Assembly: GCA_944474755.1 (NCBI GenBank)
Contig: OX104115.1
Coordinates: 64,298,648 to 64,362,647, forward strand
Length of the DNA stretch: 64,000 nucleotides
Direction: 5' to 3'
Source of the DNA: Limnoperna fortunei
Taxonomy: Eukaryota > Mollusca > Bivalvia > Mytilida > Modiolidae
Shown here: positions 16,331-28,561 of the stretch, piece by piece
How positions within the stretch are numbered: position 1 is the first letter of the stretch
Layout of the letters: every line of letters begins with the position of its first letter
Program-made: the position numbers and the translations under genes
Notes under the pieces: model-generated
What the model saw: the letters and a program-made list of their open reading frames with translations, nothing else
Told to the model about the DNA's origin: nothing
Database searches by the model: none

Positions 16331-18330
16331 TGGTCCGCGAATAAGCTTTCAGTATTATAAACTGATAATCCCAAACGGGGTGTTCCCAAAACGTCTACTG
16401 GCAAAATAAACATCCATCTAATTAAGAAATGGGAATTAGGATGTCCGTTGTAATTAACCTGTAAAATAATTCATATTTTGTTAGTAGACATTTTGGAAAT
16501 ACCTGTTATTTACCTTTAAAATTATTTATATTGAGCAATTTATTCTGCAAATTTATTTAAACCTTGAATACGTTTAAAGAATTAAGATCAAAATATGCAA
16601 ACATAGCACTTCTAAAACAAATAATTTTATGTTAGTATATATTTCACGAAACAGCTGAAAGATTGTCAACTTCAAATTTTCTTACAGAAGGTCGAGGGTG
16701 TTCACAATATATCTAAAAGATTGTTGTCAACCTGAGTGAAGTAGATGGGAAGCTGAGTCCCTGTTAGAATGTCGCGCCACCTCCGCTTGACTATGTATAT
16801 GCAACCTTCAAATGCGAGATGTTACACCTTTTTAATTTTCTATTAATCGAACGATTAACTTGGCAGTTGCCGTGTTGAACTATGATACAAATCTATATGT
16901 TACTACTCATTTTAGAGTCTATATCCAATACCCAACCTGGACTATTTATGTGTAGCATTTCTAACACATAATACAGGCTTTGGCTGCTAAAGAGATGACA
17001 TTTTGATATGTAATCACGATTTAGGCACCAAAAATTATTTTGATAAGAATAAACAATTAGTTAAATTAGTGATGATTTGTTGTATATTTATTATTAATTT
17101 ATCATTAATACAAAAATTCTGTAAACTGGAATAATTCTTATAATTCATTAATTGAGTGTTATGCATATCCTTTACAGTTTTATCCTTTTATATATTTCAT
17201 TAAATTTTCTTTTGACACATTTTAATTTTAAAGGGACAAAAAATGAATTCAGTCTAATTTAAAGAGAGTTTATATATTTACCTTCTCAACTTGAATTTGT
17301 TCATATTTCATTTTTAACAATATGAATTATTTTACAGGTAATGAATTATAAGTAAGGTAAAAAAAAATAATCATACCCTTCAACGGACCTCTTAATCCCA
17401 TTTCTTAATTAGGTGTTTATTTTGCGAGTAGATGTTTTGGAAATAAACCCCTAAACGATATGGTGCATCATATGCGCAACGTAGGAAACGCACTGAGCAC
17501 TATGATGAATTCACATCTAGAAATATAGAAAAATCAATACTTTTAGAAAACTGTGTACATTTACCATGTTTACATAGACGGAAAACTCAAAATAGCATAC
17601 AAAATAAAAAACGATCTCTGAAAATCAATTTAGATCCAATATAATAATACACATACAACTCTTAAATGAATAAAAACCAGTAGAGTATTTTGATTTCATC
17701 TCCATATGTGAACCCACATCTCTAATCTAAGTCTCGTAGAACTATTTATCTACTGGAGTTGTGTAAGAATGACTATGGTTTGTATCTGTAGTATTTCTAA
17801 AGCGTGGCAAAATTAATGGCAGATTTTGTTGTGACATTTGAATACATTGACAAAAACAACGAAACACTCTTTAGTCAGCATACTGTCATTCTTGAATTTC
17901 TGTTGCTATTTTTAGATTTATTTTGATGATTTTAGCAGAAAACCATGTGAGAACATTACGACGTAAAATAAAGTGCTTTAGCTAAGTATTACTAACGTCA
18001 AATCTATTTCAGGTATTTATTTTTACACTGACCTTTATAAATACATTTTACTGAAAAATCATGAACGAACTCCCAAAGGAACAAGTTAATTTGCCACTAA
18101 TTTGTATCTTGTAAACGCCATCCAAAAACAAATAAGACAGGCATGAGAAATAGCGCATCAAATGCAAAGAAAACCTCGTTTTTTGTAAAGGCTTGTAATA
18201 AAAAGATTAAATGTATTATTAGTATTTTTAATCGCAGTTTAACTGTATATCAGCTGAAAATATCTTTGCGTGCATAATGTGTGAAAGGTTGGCAGCAAAT
18301 TGATAATACATATAAAGTAACTCGAATAAA
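16331..18330 (+). repeat. Diverged duplication, copy A (interrupted)
   Basis: 16331-16376 and 17453-18330 together align in order with 22650-23330. Shared blocks include GTCAGTATTATAAA, AACGATAT.GT.CAT, GAAATATAG, AACCATGTGAGAACATTA and GCCATCCAAAAA. They are spaced similarly but with many substitutions. No reading frame is conserved, so this is probably an old transposon or intergenic duplication. Confidence 0.6.
16377..17451. mobile_element. Inverted-repeat element inserted in copy A
   Basis: The arms at 16377-16450 and 17381-17451 are inverted over about 70 bp (GGGGT..., CAAAACGTCTACT, GCAAAATAAACA, CTAATTAAGAAATGGGA, GTCCGTTG). AAAC flanks both sides (16373-16376 and 17453-17456), a likely 4-bp target duplication. 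Copy B at 22650 lacks the insert and so serves as an empty site. The interior (about 0.9 kb) has no recognisable transposase, so this is a non-autonomous DNA element of unknown superfamily. Confidence 0.65.
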
Positions 18331-18427
18331 AAAATTGTTAATTATATGTACAAAATCCATTACAATAATTACAATTACTTACACTAAAAATCAAAAATCA
18401 AAACAAAAATAAAATAAATATCTAAGA

Positions 18428-18960
18428 AAACTGTAAGAAAACCCATCGCTCAACAAGAATCGTAAAGCAATGGACAGTGGTGACAAAATGTGAATTGTTA
18501 CAAAGGTAATAAAACATCTCTCAAGAAGAATCTTGAACCAAGCGATGAATCTTTTCAAATGTAAGAAAACTCATCACTCGCCAAGAATCTTAAACCAGTT
18601 GACAGCGGTGACAAAATGTGAATTGCTACAAAGATAAGAAAACCCATCGCTCAACAAGAATCTTAAACCAGTGGACAGCGGACAAATGTGCATTGTTACA
18701 AAAGTAGGAAAACCCATCGCTCAACAAGAATCTTAAACCAATAGACATTGGTGATAAAATGTGAATTGTTACAAAGGTTAAAAAACCTATCGCTCAACAA
18801 GAATCTTAAACCAATGGAAAGCATGGAAAGCGGCGACACAATGTGAATTGTTACAAAAGTAATAAAACCCATCGCTCAACAAGAATCTGAAACAAATGGA
18901 AAGCGTTGACAAAATGTGTATTGGTACAAAGGTTAGAAAAGAATCTTAAAGTGAATCCAT
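18428..18960 (+). repeat. Minisatellite of about 63 bp, about eight copies
   Basis: The unit is roughly AAAACCCATCGCTCAACAAG, AATCTTAAACCA, TGGACAGCGGTGACAAAATG, TGAATTGTTACAAAGGTA. Copies vary by small indels and one is spaced by a partial unit. No gene is present. Confidence 0.85.
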
Positions 18961-19722
18961 TAGGTATCTTTTAAGGTTTCGGACAATAAAAAGGAACTAA
19001 CGGAGATAACTAAGTAATTCAGACTGAATGATTTTGTCAGATGTTGCTTTTAAAAATGGAAAGAAAAGATACTAGTACCCATTATAAAATCTACACAAAA
19101 CTAACTCTGTCATCATGTATATAATGTGCAAGAATATATTCGCTGATTAAAAATATATATTTTGGGTTTTGAAATTCAACAGACTTTCGGCATTTCATTG
19201 GGTACAAAATATTCTCGTCGCCTCGCCTACCTATTGTTATACTATTATGAGGCTGAATTCCTCGTAGGGTTATTGATGAAAAAGGACGTTAGCCCATTCT
19301 TTAAGTTTCACCTTTGGCTATATAGGTGATGTGTTGTTACTGAATACATTTAAGGTCGGTAACTAATTATATTTCATCTATCCTTTACAGCTTGAGGTAA
19401 CGGGCACTTGAAGGGACGTCTTACGTAGACCGTCTACTCAAACTGGACTCAAATGAAAACAAAATGAAAAAAAATAAGCTACAAAAAACGACATTACTTA
19501 AACTTCCCAGCTGTCAACTTTTTGTTAATTAGTAGCAGACCTGGCGTTGTTGTTGCCTATTAAAACATTCCATCATCACTACAGGTGATTTTTAAAGGCA
19601 ATTCATCTCCCAATTGCGGTCAGACATTTTTCTGAGCTGTAGTCAGGTTTTCATATTCCTAGATTAGATTTTACTATGAGTAACTCGACGGACGTCGAAT
19701 AAAAGGATTTTGGTCGGTTTTT

Positions 19723-21522
19723 AGCTCACCTGGACAGAAGGTCCATGTGAGCTTTTGCTATCACTTGGCGTCCGTCGTCCGTCGTCTGTCGTCCGTCGTA
19801 AACTTTTTCAAAAATCTTCTCCTCTGAAACCACTGGGCCAATTTTTTTCAAACTTGGCCACAATCATCCTTAGGGTTCCTAGTTTCAAGTTTGTACCCAG
19901 GGTGTTGATCAACAGACAAAGATGGCCGCTGTTACTAAAAATAGAACATGGGTGTCAACACAGGTTTTTGATCATTATCTCAAAAATTATAATAGCTATA
20001 GAGAAAACCGTTACTTCAAATTGATCAGCACATTAAGGTCTACAATAGTTGCTATTAGTGTGAAGTTGTGTATTGGCTTCTTGTTGACGATTTTTGACAA
20101 AATTTTTGGTATTTACAATATAACTTGAAAACTATAAGAGGTAGAGTGAAACTGTAAATGGCAAAAATGATCAGCAATAAAAGTCCTACAATTTACTTGA
20201 TTGGTCTGAAATTGTCAGATGACTCCTTATATGAGTTATTGCCCTTAAATGACAATTTTTTATGAAATTTTCCTTATTTGTCCTGTAACTTAAAAACTAT
20301 AACAGCTAGAGTAAAACTGTAAATAACAAAAATGATCAGCAATACAAGCCCTACAATTCACTGTATTAGTCTGAAATTGTCAGATGACTCCTTATAGGAG
20401 TTATTGCCCTTAAATGGCAATTTTTTATGAAATTTTCCGTTTTTGTCCTGTAACTTGAAAACTGTAGCAGCTAGATTGAAACTGTAAATTGCACAAATGA
20501 TCAGCAATACAAGCCCTACAATTCACTGTAATAGTCTAAAATTGTCAGATGACTCCTTATAGGAGTTATTGACCTTAAATGGCAATTTTTTATGAAATTT
20601 TCCGTTTTTGTCCTGTAACTTGAAAACTATAGCAGCTAGATTGAAACTGTAAATTGCACAAATGATCAGCAATAAAGACCCTACAATTCACTTGATTGGT
20701 CTGAAATTGTCAGAGAACTCCATATTATTAGTTATTGCCCATAAATGGCAATTTTTTATGAAATTTTCCGTTTTTTCCTGTAACTTAAAAACTGTGACAG
20801 CTAGAGTGAAACTTTTAATAGCAAAAATGATCAGCAATACAAGCCCTACAATTCACCATATAAGTCTGAAATTGTCAGATGACTCCTTATAGGAGTTATT
20901 GCCCTTAAATTGCAATTTTTTATGAAATTTTTCGTTTTTGCCATGTAACTTAAAAACCATAACAGCTAGAGTGAAATTATACATAGCAAAAATTATCAGC
21001 AATAAAAGCCCTACAATTCACTTACTTGGTTTGAAATTGTCAGATGACTCCTTATAGGGATTATTGCCCTTAAATGACAATTTTTTAATGAAATTTTCCA
21101 TTTTCGCCCTTTAACTTGAAAACTATAGCAGCTGGATTGAAACTGTAAATTGCACAAATGATCAGCAATGGAAGCCCTACAAATGATTGCTTAGTCCAAA
21201 ATTGCAAGATGGTTCTTTATAGGAGTTATTGCCCTTTAATTATGAATTTGGACAAATGAACAGTTTTTGTATTATAAATTAGTCTATAACACACCTAGAG
21301 TACAACTGTAAATTTCTAAATTTCCCTGAAGGACAAGGCCTACAAACCATTTAATTTTCAGAAATTATCTGATGGCACCTAATAGGAGTTATTGTACTTA
21401 ACTAAAATTTTTGAAAAAATGTTTAGTTTTTGCACAGTTACTTAAAAGCTGTAACAATATAAATATAGTTGAAGTCATTTGGGTTCCAGGTGAGCGATTA
21501 CAGGCTCCTGGGAGCCTCTAGT
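19723..21522 (+). mobile_element. CTCACCTG-family HINE-like element, long copy
   Basis: Left end AGCTCACCTGG and a CGTCCGTCGTCCGTCG run; right end CCAGGTGAGCGATTACAGG with the palindrome AGGCTCCTGGGAGCCT (21502-21517) and TCTAGT. The ends are inverted relative to each other. The interior holds an AAGATGGCCGCTG motif near 19919 and seven tandem cores. Structurally it is like 8556-9786 but with a different core. It encodes no protein. Confidence 0.75.
20122..21270 (+). repeat. Seven tandem core repeats, period about 165 bp
   Basis: Units start near 20122, 20287, 20453, 20619, 20783, 20945 and 21112. Each runs AACTTGAAAACTATA.CAGC, AAATGATCAGCAATA, CCCTACAATTCACT, GAAATTGTCAGATGACTCC, TTATTGCCCTTAAAT. 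The outer copies are the most diverged. Confidence 0.8.
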
Positions 21523-22649
21523 TGTTTTTTCGTGCCGTTGCGTCTCCGTGTTAGTGGTTACGTCAGAAGGATGAGGTCTGTTCATCACTATCCATACAAA
21601 GAAAGATGACAATATTAAGAATATAGGTTGCTGATAAATAGTGCATAACAAAACTAAAATATTAAGGTGATATGATTTCATTATTTCATGAATATTTACA
21701 TGATTAAATACTGAATTTATCAAAGTGTAAAATGCCAAGTTTTGTGAGTACATGGGTCGATTTTACACATCGATTTATTCTGGACAAATAGTATTTATTC
21801 CTTATAATTCCAATCAATTTTTTTTATTGTTATTGAGGAAATCTATACAGACTTATTATATGTTTTCTTCCAATTTTGATATATTGTTTTATACCACTGC
21901 AGTAATTTTTTAGCTATCTACGTCTAAACAAAGAATTTTGTTTTAATTAAAAGGAATTTATACTACATATTTATTGTGAATTAATATGATCCTTATGTTA
22001 TAAGACGGTGGCTTAGCTTTGCTCAGAAAGCAATCTTTAGAAGAGGACGATCAAGATAAATGCTGCCATTTCATTGTATTCATCTTTTTACTTTACTAAC
22101 CATCATTGAAGACTTAATGACGTCATTTTACTATTATTTATGTGTGTCAAGAGTTTTTTGAAAATAGCTACATTATTATGTACTAAAACATTCACCATGA
22201 ACGTCAATATGTTTCTTGTATCAGTGCGCTCATGCAAACGTTTTTGTTACAAATCATATTTGTAGTTTAAGTCATTTATATCTTTTTTCTGCATTTACCA
22301 TTATTGTATAATTTGGTTCATTTAATGAATAATATTTTAGTGTTTGATATTAAATTTTCACGGCAACGGCAAATATTTTTTGTTGTATTATTCTAAGATA
22401 CGTGTAGTTAATTTTAGTATAGAATAAAAATAAAAAATTTTATCACGCAATTTTTTAACCTTAACACCTTCACATAACAGTCTTTCAAAAGACTAAGCAT
22501 TTGTTTTTGAACATTCATTAAATAAAAATGTAAACGCAAGCCACCAATTAAATATTTTGCTAATTTCTTAAAATACGTGGCCAGATTCTCTCACATACTG
22601 CAACCTAGCAATCATACCAACTTGACGGGTTTTAGGGTTACATCCGAAA
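21523..22649. other. No gene recognised
   Basis: AT-rich sequence with only short frames (a 92-aa minus frame at 21475-21753 overlaps the repeat end and looks like chance). No repeats were recognised. Confidence 0.5.
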
Positions 22650-23330
22650 ACTCTGGTCCACAAACAAGCTGTCAGTATTATAAATTGATATTCGCAACGA
22701 TATAGTACATGTACATCCTGTCCTCAAAGTAAACAAAAAACACACTGAGCTCTCGGTGCCTCCCCGGAAAGTGAAAGCACACCTTGAAATATAGGAAAAT
22801 CGTTACATAAATTTAAATAATATACATATTGAAACATAAAATCTCTCAAAATGAAAGCGGACCCTATATAATAAATTACTGAACCACAGTAAAATACTTT
22901 GATTCAATCTCCGATAATAAAGTCTCAAACAATCATTTTCTTAATACTTGTTTTGTTTGCATTTAAGTATTAGTATCTTCAAGATATGACCAAGTATCTG
23001 AATACTTTTAACCAAAAAAAAAAAACAAAAAAAAAACCTCATGAGTTAGCATACTGCTATATTTGAATAACCAGTTTCATGCAGTGATAGAACAAAGTTA
23101 ACTGTAAACCACGTGAGAACATTAGCACTTAGTTAATGTCAGGCGTTCATTATGACACTGACATTTACACTTACAATCACCTAGGTAAGCACAAAAGGAA
23201 TATTTTGTCATCAATTTGCATTTGAATAAGCACCATCCAAAAAGGCTTTTGATAGGATGCGCTGAATAAGTTTGACACAAAATTAAATAACCATCAACCA
23301 ATACATGATGGAGACTTTAACAAAAAGTTT
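22650..23330 (+). repeat. Diverged duplication, copy B (uninterrupted)
   Basis: It aligns with 16331-16376 plus 17453-18330. GTCAGTATTATAAATTGATA runs straight into AACGATATAGTACAT, the point where copy A carries a 1.1-kb insert. Confidence 0.6.
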
Positions 23331-23846
23331 TCTTTTTGAATATTATTTCCTCTGCTTTGATAGGTAAACGTGTAAACAATACAGGTTTCAAATAAGTTTA
23401 TTCTGTTGCACGAGAACGTAAACGTGCTGAAAGACATAATGGTAAAATGCTAAATGCGTCATAAAGACTTCAAAACAGTTTTTTGTACAGAGTTAAATTA
23501 ATTTCAGTGATAGTTGGCTGTTGGGATTTTCATAGATATTGTATATGACACTGTAAAAACAAGACCGAATTATCAAGACAATAAACCCAATATAAAGCAG
23601 GCTTTCATTTTCAGTTACAAGCATCAAAGTCTAGAAAATATCGTTTGTCGCATATATCTTTGTCGTCACACCCAGATTTTCGGTAACAATCCGTTATATT
23701 CAACGCGTTTATTTATTTAATTATGACCTCTAATTGTTTTAACCTTGATGAATATATATTAATACTTATGATCTATAAAATGAGGTTGATACATTTTAAA
23801 TTAAACCATACACAATTAAGATTACTTTAAATTACCTAATGTCAAG

Positions 23847-23948
23847 GGTATTTCTCCAGGTACTCGGACTTCCTCTCCCTTTAAAACTGGACACTGCGAT
23901 ATAGCTAAATAGGGTGAAACTGGCGTTAAATACCTTCCAATCAAACAA
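23847..23948 (+). mobile_element. tRNA-derived SINE, 3' fragment
   Basis: TTTCTCCAGGTACTCGGACT, AAAACTGGACAC, GATATAGCTAAA and GGCGTTAAATACC match the 3' third of the SINE at 42020. Divergence is high, so it is old. Confidence 0.7.
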
Positions 23949-23949
23949 T

Positions 23950-25690
23950 ACTCTAAATGATGGCTTTGAATAATTATATCAACATAAAAATGATAAAATA
24001 GTAAATGATAAAAGATCCACAAGTACAAGTCCTGTTATGTTGTAAACTGTTCGTTTTTGTACTCTTAATTTGTTTTGGTAACATTTAAGAAGCACATGCA
24101 TATTGTATGTATCTGACGATTTTTTCTATAGTAGGTTAATCTTGATAGATTAACATATAGATTGGCGTTTCACTTGGGAAGTTCTACAGTCGTAATTTTG
24201 AATTGGTTAATTACTACTGAGTGCTAGTGTCGCAAATTACTTCATGTTTTCTTACAGTTTAAGTAGACGCTAACACGTTATCTTTCAATAACAAGAACAC
24301 ATACCTATAAGCCTTATTAAATATGATTTGTGTTCATACTCTAATTTTCTTTTACCATGATTGCTGTTTGTCTGTATGTTGTTGTTTTGTTTCTTATTAG
24401 TTTTGGCTTTTTACAACTCAACAGAATAAGCGATACAAAACCTTTAAAATATTAATTTAACATATCTATATAAATGGAGACTGTAAACTGGGATAAAATT
24501 TCCATGCCTGCCCGCCACATCTTCAGTTGCTATTAGTAACTTGCACGTTGTGTATAATTATCCAATAACAAAGATGTTTAGTTCTCGTTAATTCGTTTAT
24601 CTTTTCTATAACGTCACTTCATGACTTGAATACTGTGATTGAATGTCTTTCTTGGCAATTTCTAAAATGATTAGTGTTTTGCTTTCTAGTTTTTGCTTTT
24701 CAACAGTTGATTTAAAAGATCACCAACATAATTGTATGTTTTTGTTACAGACGGTTTCACTGCAATATTTTAAAAGGCCAAGTAGTTTGTACTGTTGTAA
24801 ACTTTTTAACTTTTGTCCGATTATATGTTGTTACATTCCTTTCTCAACGTTTGCTTTCCTTTTACTCTCTTATTTCCGTTTCGGTTTCTTGTGAGTGTCT
24901 TTACGATGGCGTTTGTTAAAAGTGCTTATATCTTTGCGAAGAAAATTTAGATACAAACATTTCAAATCATTACGAAGAAGTGACATTACGAATGTTCTTG
25001 CATCTATATTGAAGCGCCTTCTAATTTTACTTGTTATCCTTCTTTAAGCCTATAAACTTAACACTCATTTCTAATTAGGGATCGGATGTTAATGTGGGAG
25101 CTCCACGATATTGAATCTAAATATAATTAGTTGAATTTAAAACGTATCTGTTATGTGCCTTGAAATAAAAGATTCGTTTTTATTAATTCCTATTGCGTAT
25201 TATACTGCTCAAAATTCCTTGTGCAATTGTGTATGTTTATTGCACAGATTTAAACAGATCATTTTATCGTTTTATGTGTTGAAGATTTAGATTTAATCAT
25301 TGGAAAGTAACAGGCACTAAATGAATTGCTTTTGCATTTTATTTTTAAGATGTATTTGTTCTAAGATATATGTGGAGATATACCTTGGTCATTCGCTATT
25401 GTTTTGGAGACTTTAGATAAAGCTGTATAGGAGTTGACTGTGTATTCTTCTGAGTTCTTAACAAATACGTCATATCTGTGTAACGAAACCAACCACTTAT
25501 GGAAAAGTTTCATAGGAAATCCTAGTATATATCTAGCAAATGTCCTCAATTAACACCCGAACGTAGAAAGTGGATCAAACTATTTATAGAACACCAATAA
25601 TATACCTGCCAACTGCTGTTGTCATAAAAACACAAATTACGCATGTACCCAAAAGATATCGAACACAAGCATTCATTTAAATGTCGAACT
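23950..25690. other. No gene recognised
   Basis: AT-rich sequence upstream of the ankyrin gene. Small frames on both strands (24643-24894 plus; 25361-25728 minus) match no family I know. Any promoter or 5' exon of the ankyrin gene should lie here, but I see no convincing TATA box or splice acceptor. Confidence 0.45.
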
Positions 25691-25691
25691 A

Positions 25692-26216
25692 ATGGTATAT
25701 CAAGGAAATATTGGTTTTCAAGATTCATTTCAGTTCAGAGAAAAAGACATGATTTCAACAAGGGACATACCATTGAGTGGAAAACTCTTCAGTGCTATAG
25801 TGCATACAAAGTTTAAGCTTGCTAAAATACTTGCAGATGGTGGAGTTGATGTCAACGTTAAACTAACCACTGGATTAACTCCGTTAATGGCCGCATGTGA
25901 CATACGTGCAGAAGACAATATGAAAAGATCAAAGAAAGAACTTATTAAATGTTTAATAAGAAACAAAGCTGATGTTACTTGCATGGACAATTTTGGTGGA
26001 ACTGCTTATACCTATGCTCAAAGACTTGGATGTCAAGAATCGATGAAAATACTTAAGAATGCCATATGCCAGATGCCTTGCATTGATGAAAACTTCGTAA
26101 GCGGAACCAGTACAATTGATGAAAGTGTAAGCTCACATTATCAAAGATGGACCTCGCATGATTTTTCAATGAATTTTACTCAGAATTCTTCATTAACCAC
26201 AGTACATTGCTGTTAG
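25692..26216 (+). CDS. ANKRD34-like ankyrin-repeat protein
   Basis: A 174-residue frame with no intron. Residues about 28-60 form one ankyrin-type repeat (SGKLFSAIVHTKFKLAKILA, DGGVDVN), about 61-97 a second (GLTPLMAACDIRAEDN, KKELIKCLIRNKADV) and about 98-125 a third (MDNFGGTAYTYAQRLG). The order of an opening .LF.AI...K..L.KIL..GG block, TPLMAAC, then K..LI..L...ADV resembles the start of vertebrate ANKRD34 proteins. Those are much longer; this one ends soon after the repeats with a polar tail and a final CC. ATG 25692 is the first; the Met at 25749, close to the conserved part, could be the true start. Its function is unknown, probably protein binding. Confidence 0.65.
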   Translation: MVYQGNIGFQDSFQFREKDMISTRDIPLSGKLFSAIVHTKFKLAKILADGGVDVNVKLTTGLTPLMAACDIRAEDNMKRSKKELIKCLIRNKADVTCMDNFGGTAYTYAQRLGCQESMKILKNAICQMPCIDENFVSGTSTIDESVSSHYQRWTSHDFSMNFTQNSSLTTVHCC

Positions 26217-26458
26217 AGAAATAATCAACTGCAATCTTCCAAATGTCTAATTACTCATTTGTACAGATAATGCAATACAGCGATGTTAACACTATAATGC
26301 CAAAACACAGCTGTGTTGATACTTATGAGACATTTTTGAAAAATTATTTTAATATAACAATACAGTTCATTACCTGCTAGGAAGAACTGTTTACATTTGT
26401 TATTACTTTCAAGCTGCTGTATAGTCATTATACTGTTTTATTGTTATAAATTAAGATT

Positions 26459-26464
26459 AATAAA
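26459..26464 (+). promoter_or_regulatory. Polyadenylation signal of the ankyrin gene
   Basis: AATAAA lies 243 bp after the stop at 26216, in an AT-rich 3' UTR-like stretch followed by a T/G-rich segment. Confidence 0.5.
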
Positions 26465-26734
26465 ATATATTTTATGTTAAATTTGTAGTCTTATATGTAA
26501 GAATTCTTCATTTGTCACTAATCCAGTGCTACCCAGGAAAAAGGCATTGAATGATTGTTTTATTAACGTCTAGTAAGCAATATTCAGAACGAGAACAAGC
26601 TAAAACACATTATCGATTGTGGAAAAAGGAATGGCCAACGGGAACACAATTTTAATTGTCATTGTAACAGTATAGAGTCTTTGGGTAGGGACGGAAAATG
26701 TAGTATGGCTTTTGTAGCGGTTTCAATGAGATAA

Positions 26735-26947
26735 ATGGAAAAAAGGGTTCTTTATCGTGCAAAAGCGGTTGCATTCTTCAAACACGTTACCAACTACGAT
26801 CCGGGTTCAGGCTTTCCGTATAATAATCTGACAACCCTCAACGAGAGGGACTCTCCTATCCGCCACCTGTGTACTCGCTGCGCAGTTCTGTGGATCAACC
26901 ACTTGGAACTCTTCAGTATGGTCCCAGTCCAAACAGAATACCAATGA
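26735..26947 (+). CDS. Unidentified 70-aa ORF in GC-richer island
   Basis: The frame from ATG 26735 is richer in G+C than its surroundings and has mixed, protein-like composition (YDPGSGFPYNNLTTL, RHLCTRCAVLWINHLELF). I do not recognise it. The minus strand is also partly open, and it could be a fragment of a mobile-element gene. No polyadenylation signal or introns were identified. Confidence 0.15.
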   Translation: MEKRVLYRAKAVAFFKHVTNYDPGSGFPYNNLTTLNERDSPIRHLCTRCAVLWINHLELFSMVPVQTEYQ

Positions 26948-27032
26948 TTATATTTGCCTTATTAATCACATACCACAATAGATTATAAAAAATGTTTGTG
27001 AACTATTGATTGCTTCACAAATCTGATATCAC

Positions 27033-27221
27033 TCATCTGTGTATAGAGAAAAATAGCAAACGAAAACGACCGAACAACAAGAGCCGAAAGTTAGGGAAAA
27101 CTATAAAACCGGATATAGACAAACATATACAACGCAAAACAATTAGGTCTAAGTAAGAGTCCGACCAAAGTTTATTTGTGGTGTCTTTAATTTCAAGCTC
27201 GCTAGGGTTGATTAAATGCAA
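27033..27221 (-). pseudogene. Penelope-like RT fragment fused to its 3' end
   Basis: On the minus strand the frame reads LINPSELEIKDTTNK and SYLDL, a block found after the catalytic motif in the bivalve Penelope-like RT family. It then runs straight into sequence matching 56600-56700 of the larger copy (TTGTATATGTTTGTCTATAT, GGCTCTTGTTGTTCGGTCG). The intervening RT C-terminus is deleted, so it is dead. Confidence 0.6.
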
Positions 27222-27224
27222 ATA

Positions 27225-28328
27225 GTCACCAAATTAGAATTGTTGAGGAACAAAACACCATCAATATAGCGGAAGTACAATTAAAGGTCTGGGCGAGTGT
27301 CTATTCTTTTTTCTTCAGCACGCCTTCTAAGAACTCAGCCTCATAGAGGTTTGTGTTGCTTCCTATTTTTGTGTATGTTACGGTTGGTTTCTTTGTTTTT
27401 GTTTTTTGTTTTTGTTTTTTTTTTTTTTGGTTGTTGTATTTGCGAGTTTCTGTTTGCCGTGTTATTTTAATCTTGTACTTGAAATGTTTCAAATATATTT
27501 CTTCCGTAAACGGCCGATTTCTCTTGAGCTCACGCGCACACATCTGTACTCGTTTCGTAACCCAATTAAAACAAATAATAAGCACGTTGTTATAGTAACA
27601 AAACATCATAACAATTTAAACATTCTTGTTAGGAGCGTTATGCATGAAGGTAGGATACAATGACGTCTTAAGTAATTGGTTTAACATTTAAATGTGTGAA
27701 ATAGTTCAGCCATTTACGTCATCAGCATACGGTTGAATAAATGCAAATTGTTTTATGTCATGATCATTTGTCACGTGTACTTTTGGTTATGCTATAAAAA
27801 GTTGGGTTGACTTTATGTAGGGGTGTGACAGTATATGTTAATAGACAGGACATCCATTGATAAATTTTAAAACTTTCAGTATATTTTTGTATATTATGTC
27901 TGCGAACTCTAAGTTAGTGGTATATGTTTTTCAAATCTGCAATTTTAACAAAGACATAGGGTAACTGAATAAGTTTACAGCTACTCAAACGGTTTAAACG
28001 AACGCTATAGATTTGCTTAATTAAAATCTGCCAATGGAAATCTTACAATACCTACATCTCGTAAGATATATTCCTCTACAAAGAGAGCAGAACCAAACAA
28101 GTTTTTTAAAATACAGACATAAAGATGGTTTTTGATTGTTTATTTTTCTATTAAACATGTCTGCACGTCTTTGTTGTGTAATGCCTAAATGTTCGCTTTA
28201 CGTTAGAGTGTGTGATTAAGTGTTCAGTCTTTAGTTATTGATTGAAATGTGCTTGTGTTTGGTTTATCTTCTATTCAGTCGGGACGCCACGATTCGATTT
28301 GTCCGTTAAAGTGGGCGTTGTCATGACC
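27225..28328. other. No gene recognised
   Basis: It includes a T-rich run (27405-27430) that opens artefactual frames on both strands. AT-rich sequence leads up to the 3' end of the LINE. Confidence 0.5.
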
Positions 28329-28352
28329 TGTATCTGTATCTGTATCTGTATA
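28329..28352 (-). repeat. LINE 3' hexamer tail
   Basis: About 3.5 copies of TGTATC (plus strand) mark the LINE 3' terminus, and GTCATGACC precedes them. CR1/L2-type elements commonly end in such microsatellites instead of poly(A). Confidence 0.65.
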
Positions 28353-28561
28353 GCATAAATTCTGCCACTAAAGGCACACCTCCGGTAGGAGTAGAATGTT
28401 GATAAAAACACTGGTCAATGTTAAAAAGTAAAACCAAGGAATGTTCTATTTACACACGGTAGTTTAATATATACAGTCTATCCTTATTTTACGAACACAA
28501 TTATGTTTAAAAATTAAAAGTTAATTGATGTGATCCACACACAACCAACCCTCCAATAGCA

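Noticed and set aside
27301..27663. Overlapping frames on both strands near the T-rich run
   Set aside because: Low-complexity Phe- or Lys-rich translations of a homopolymer tract.
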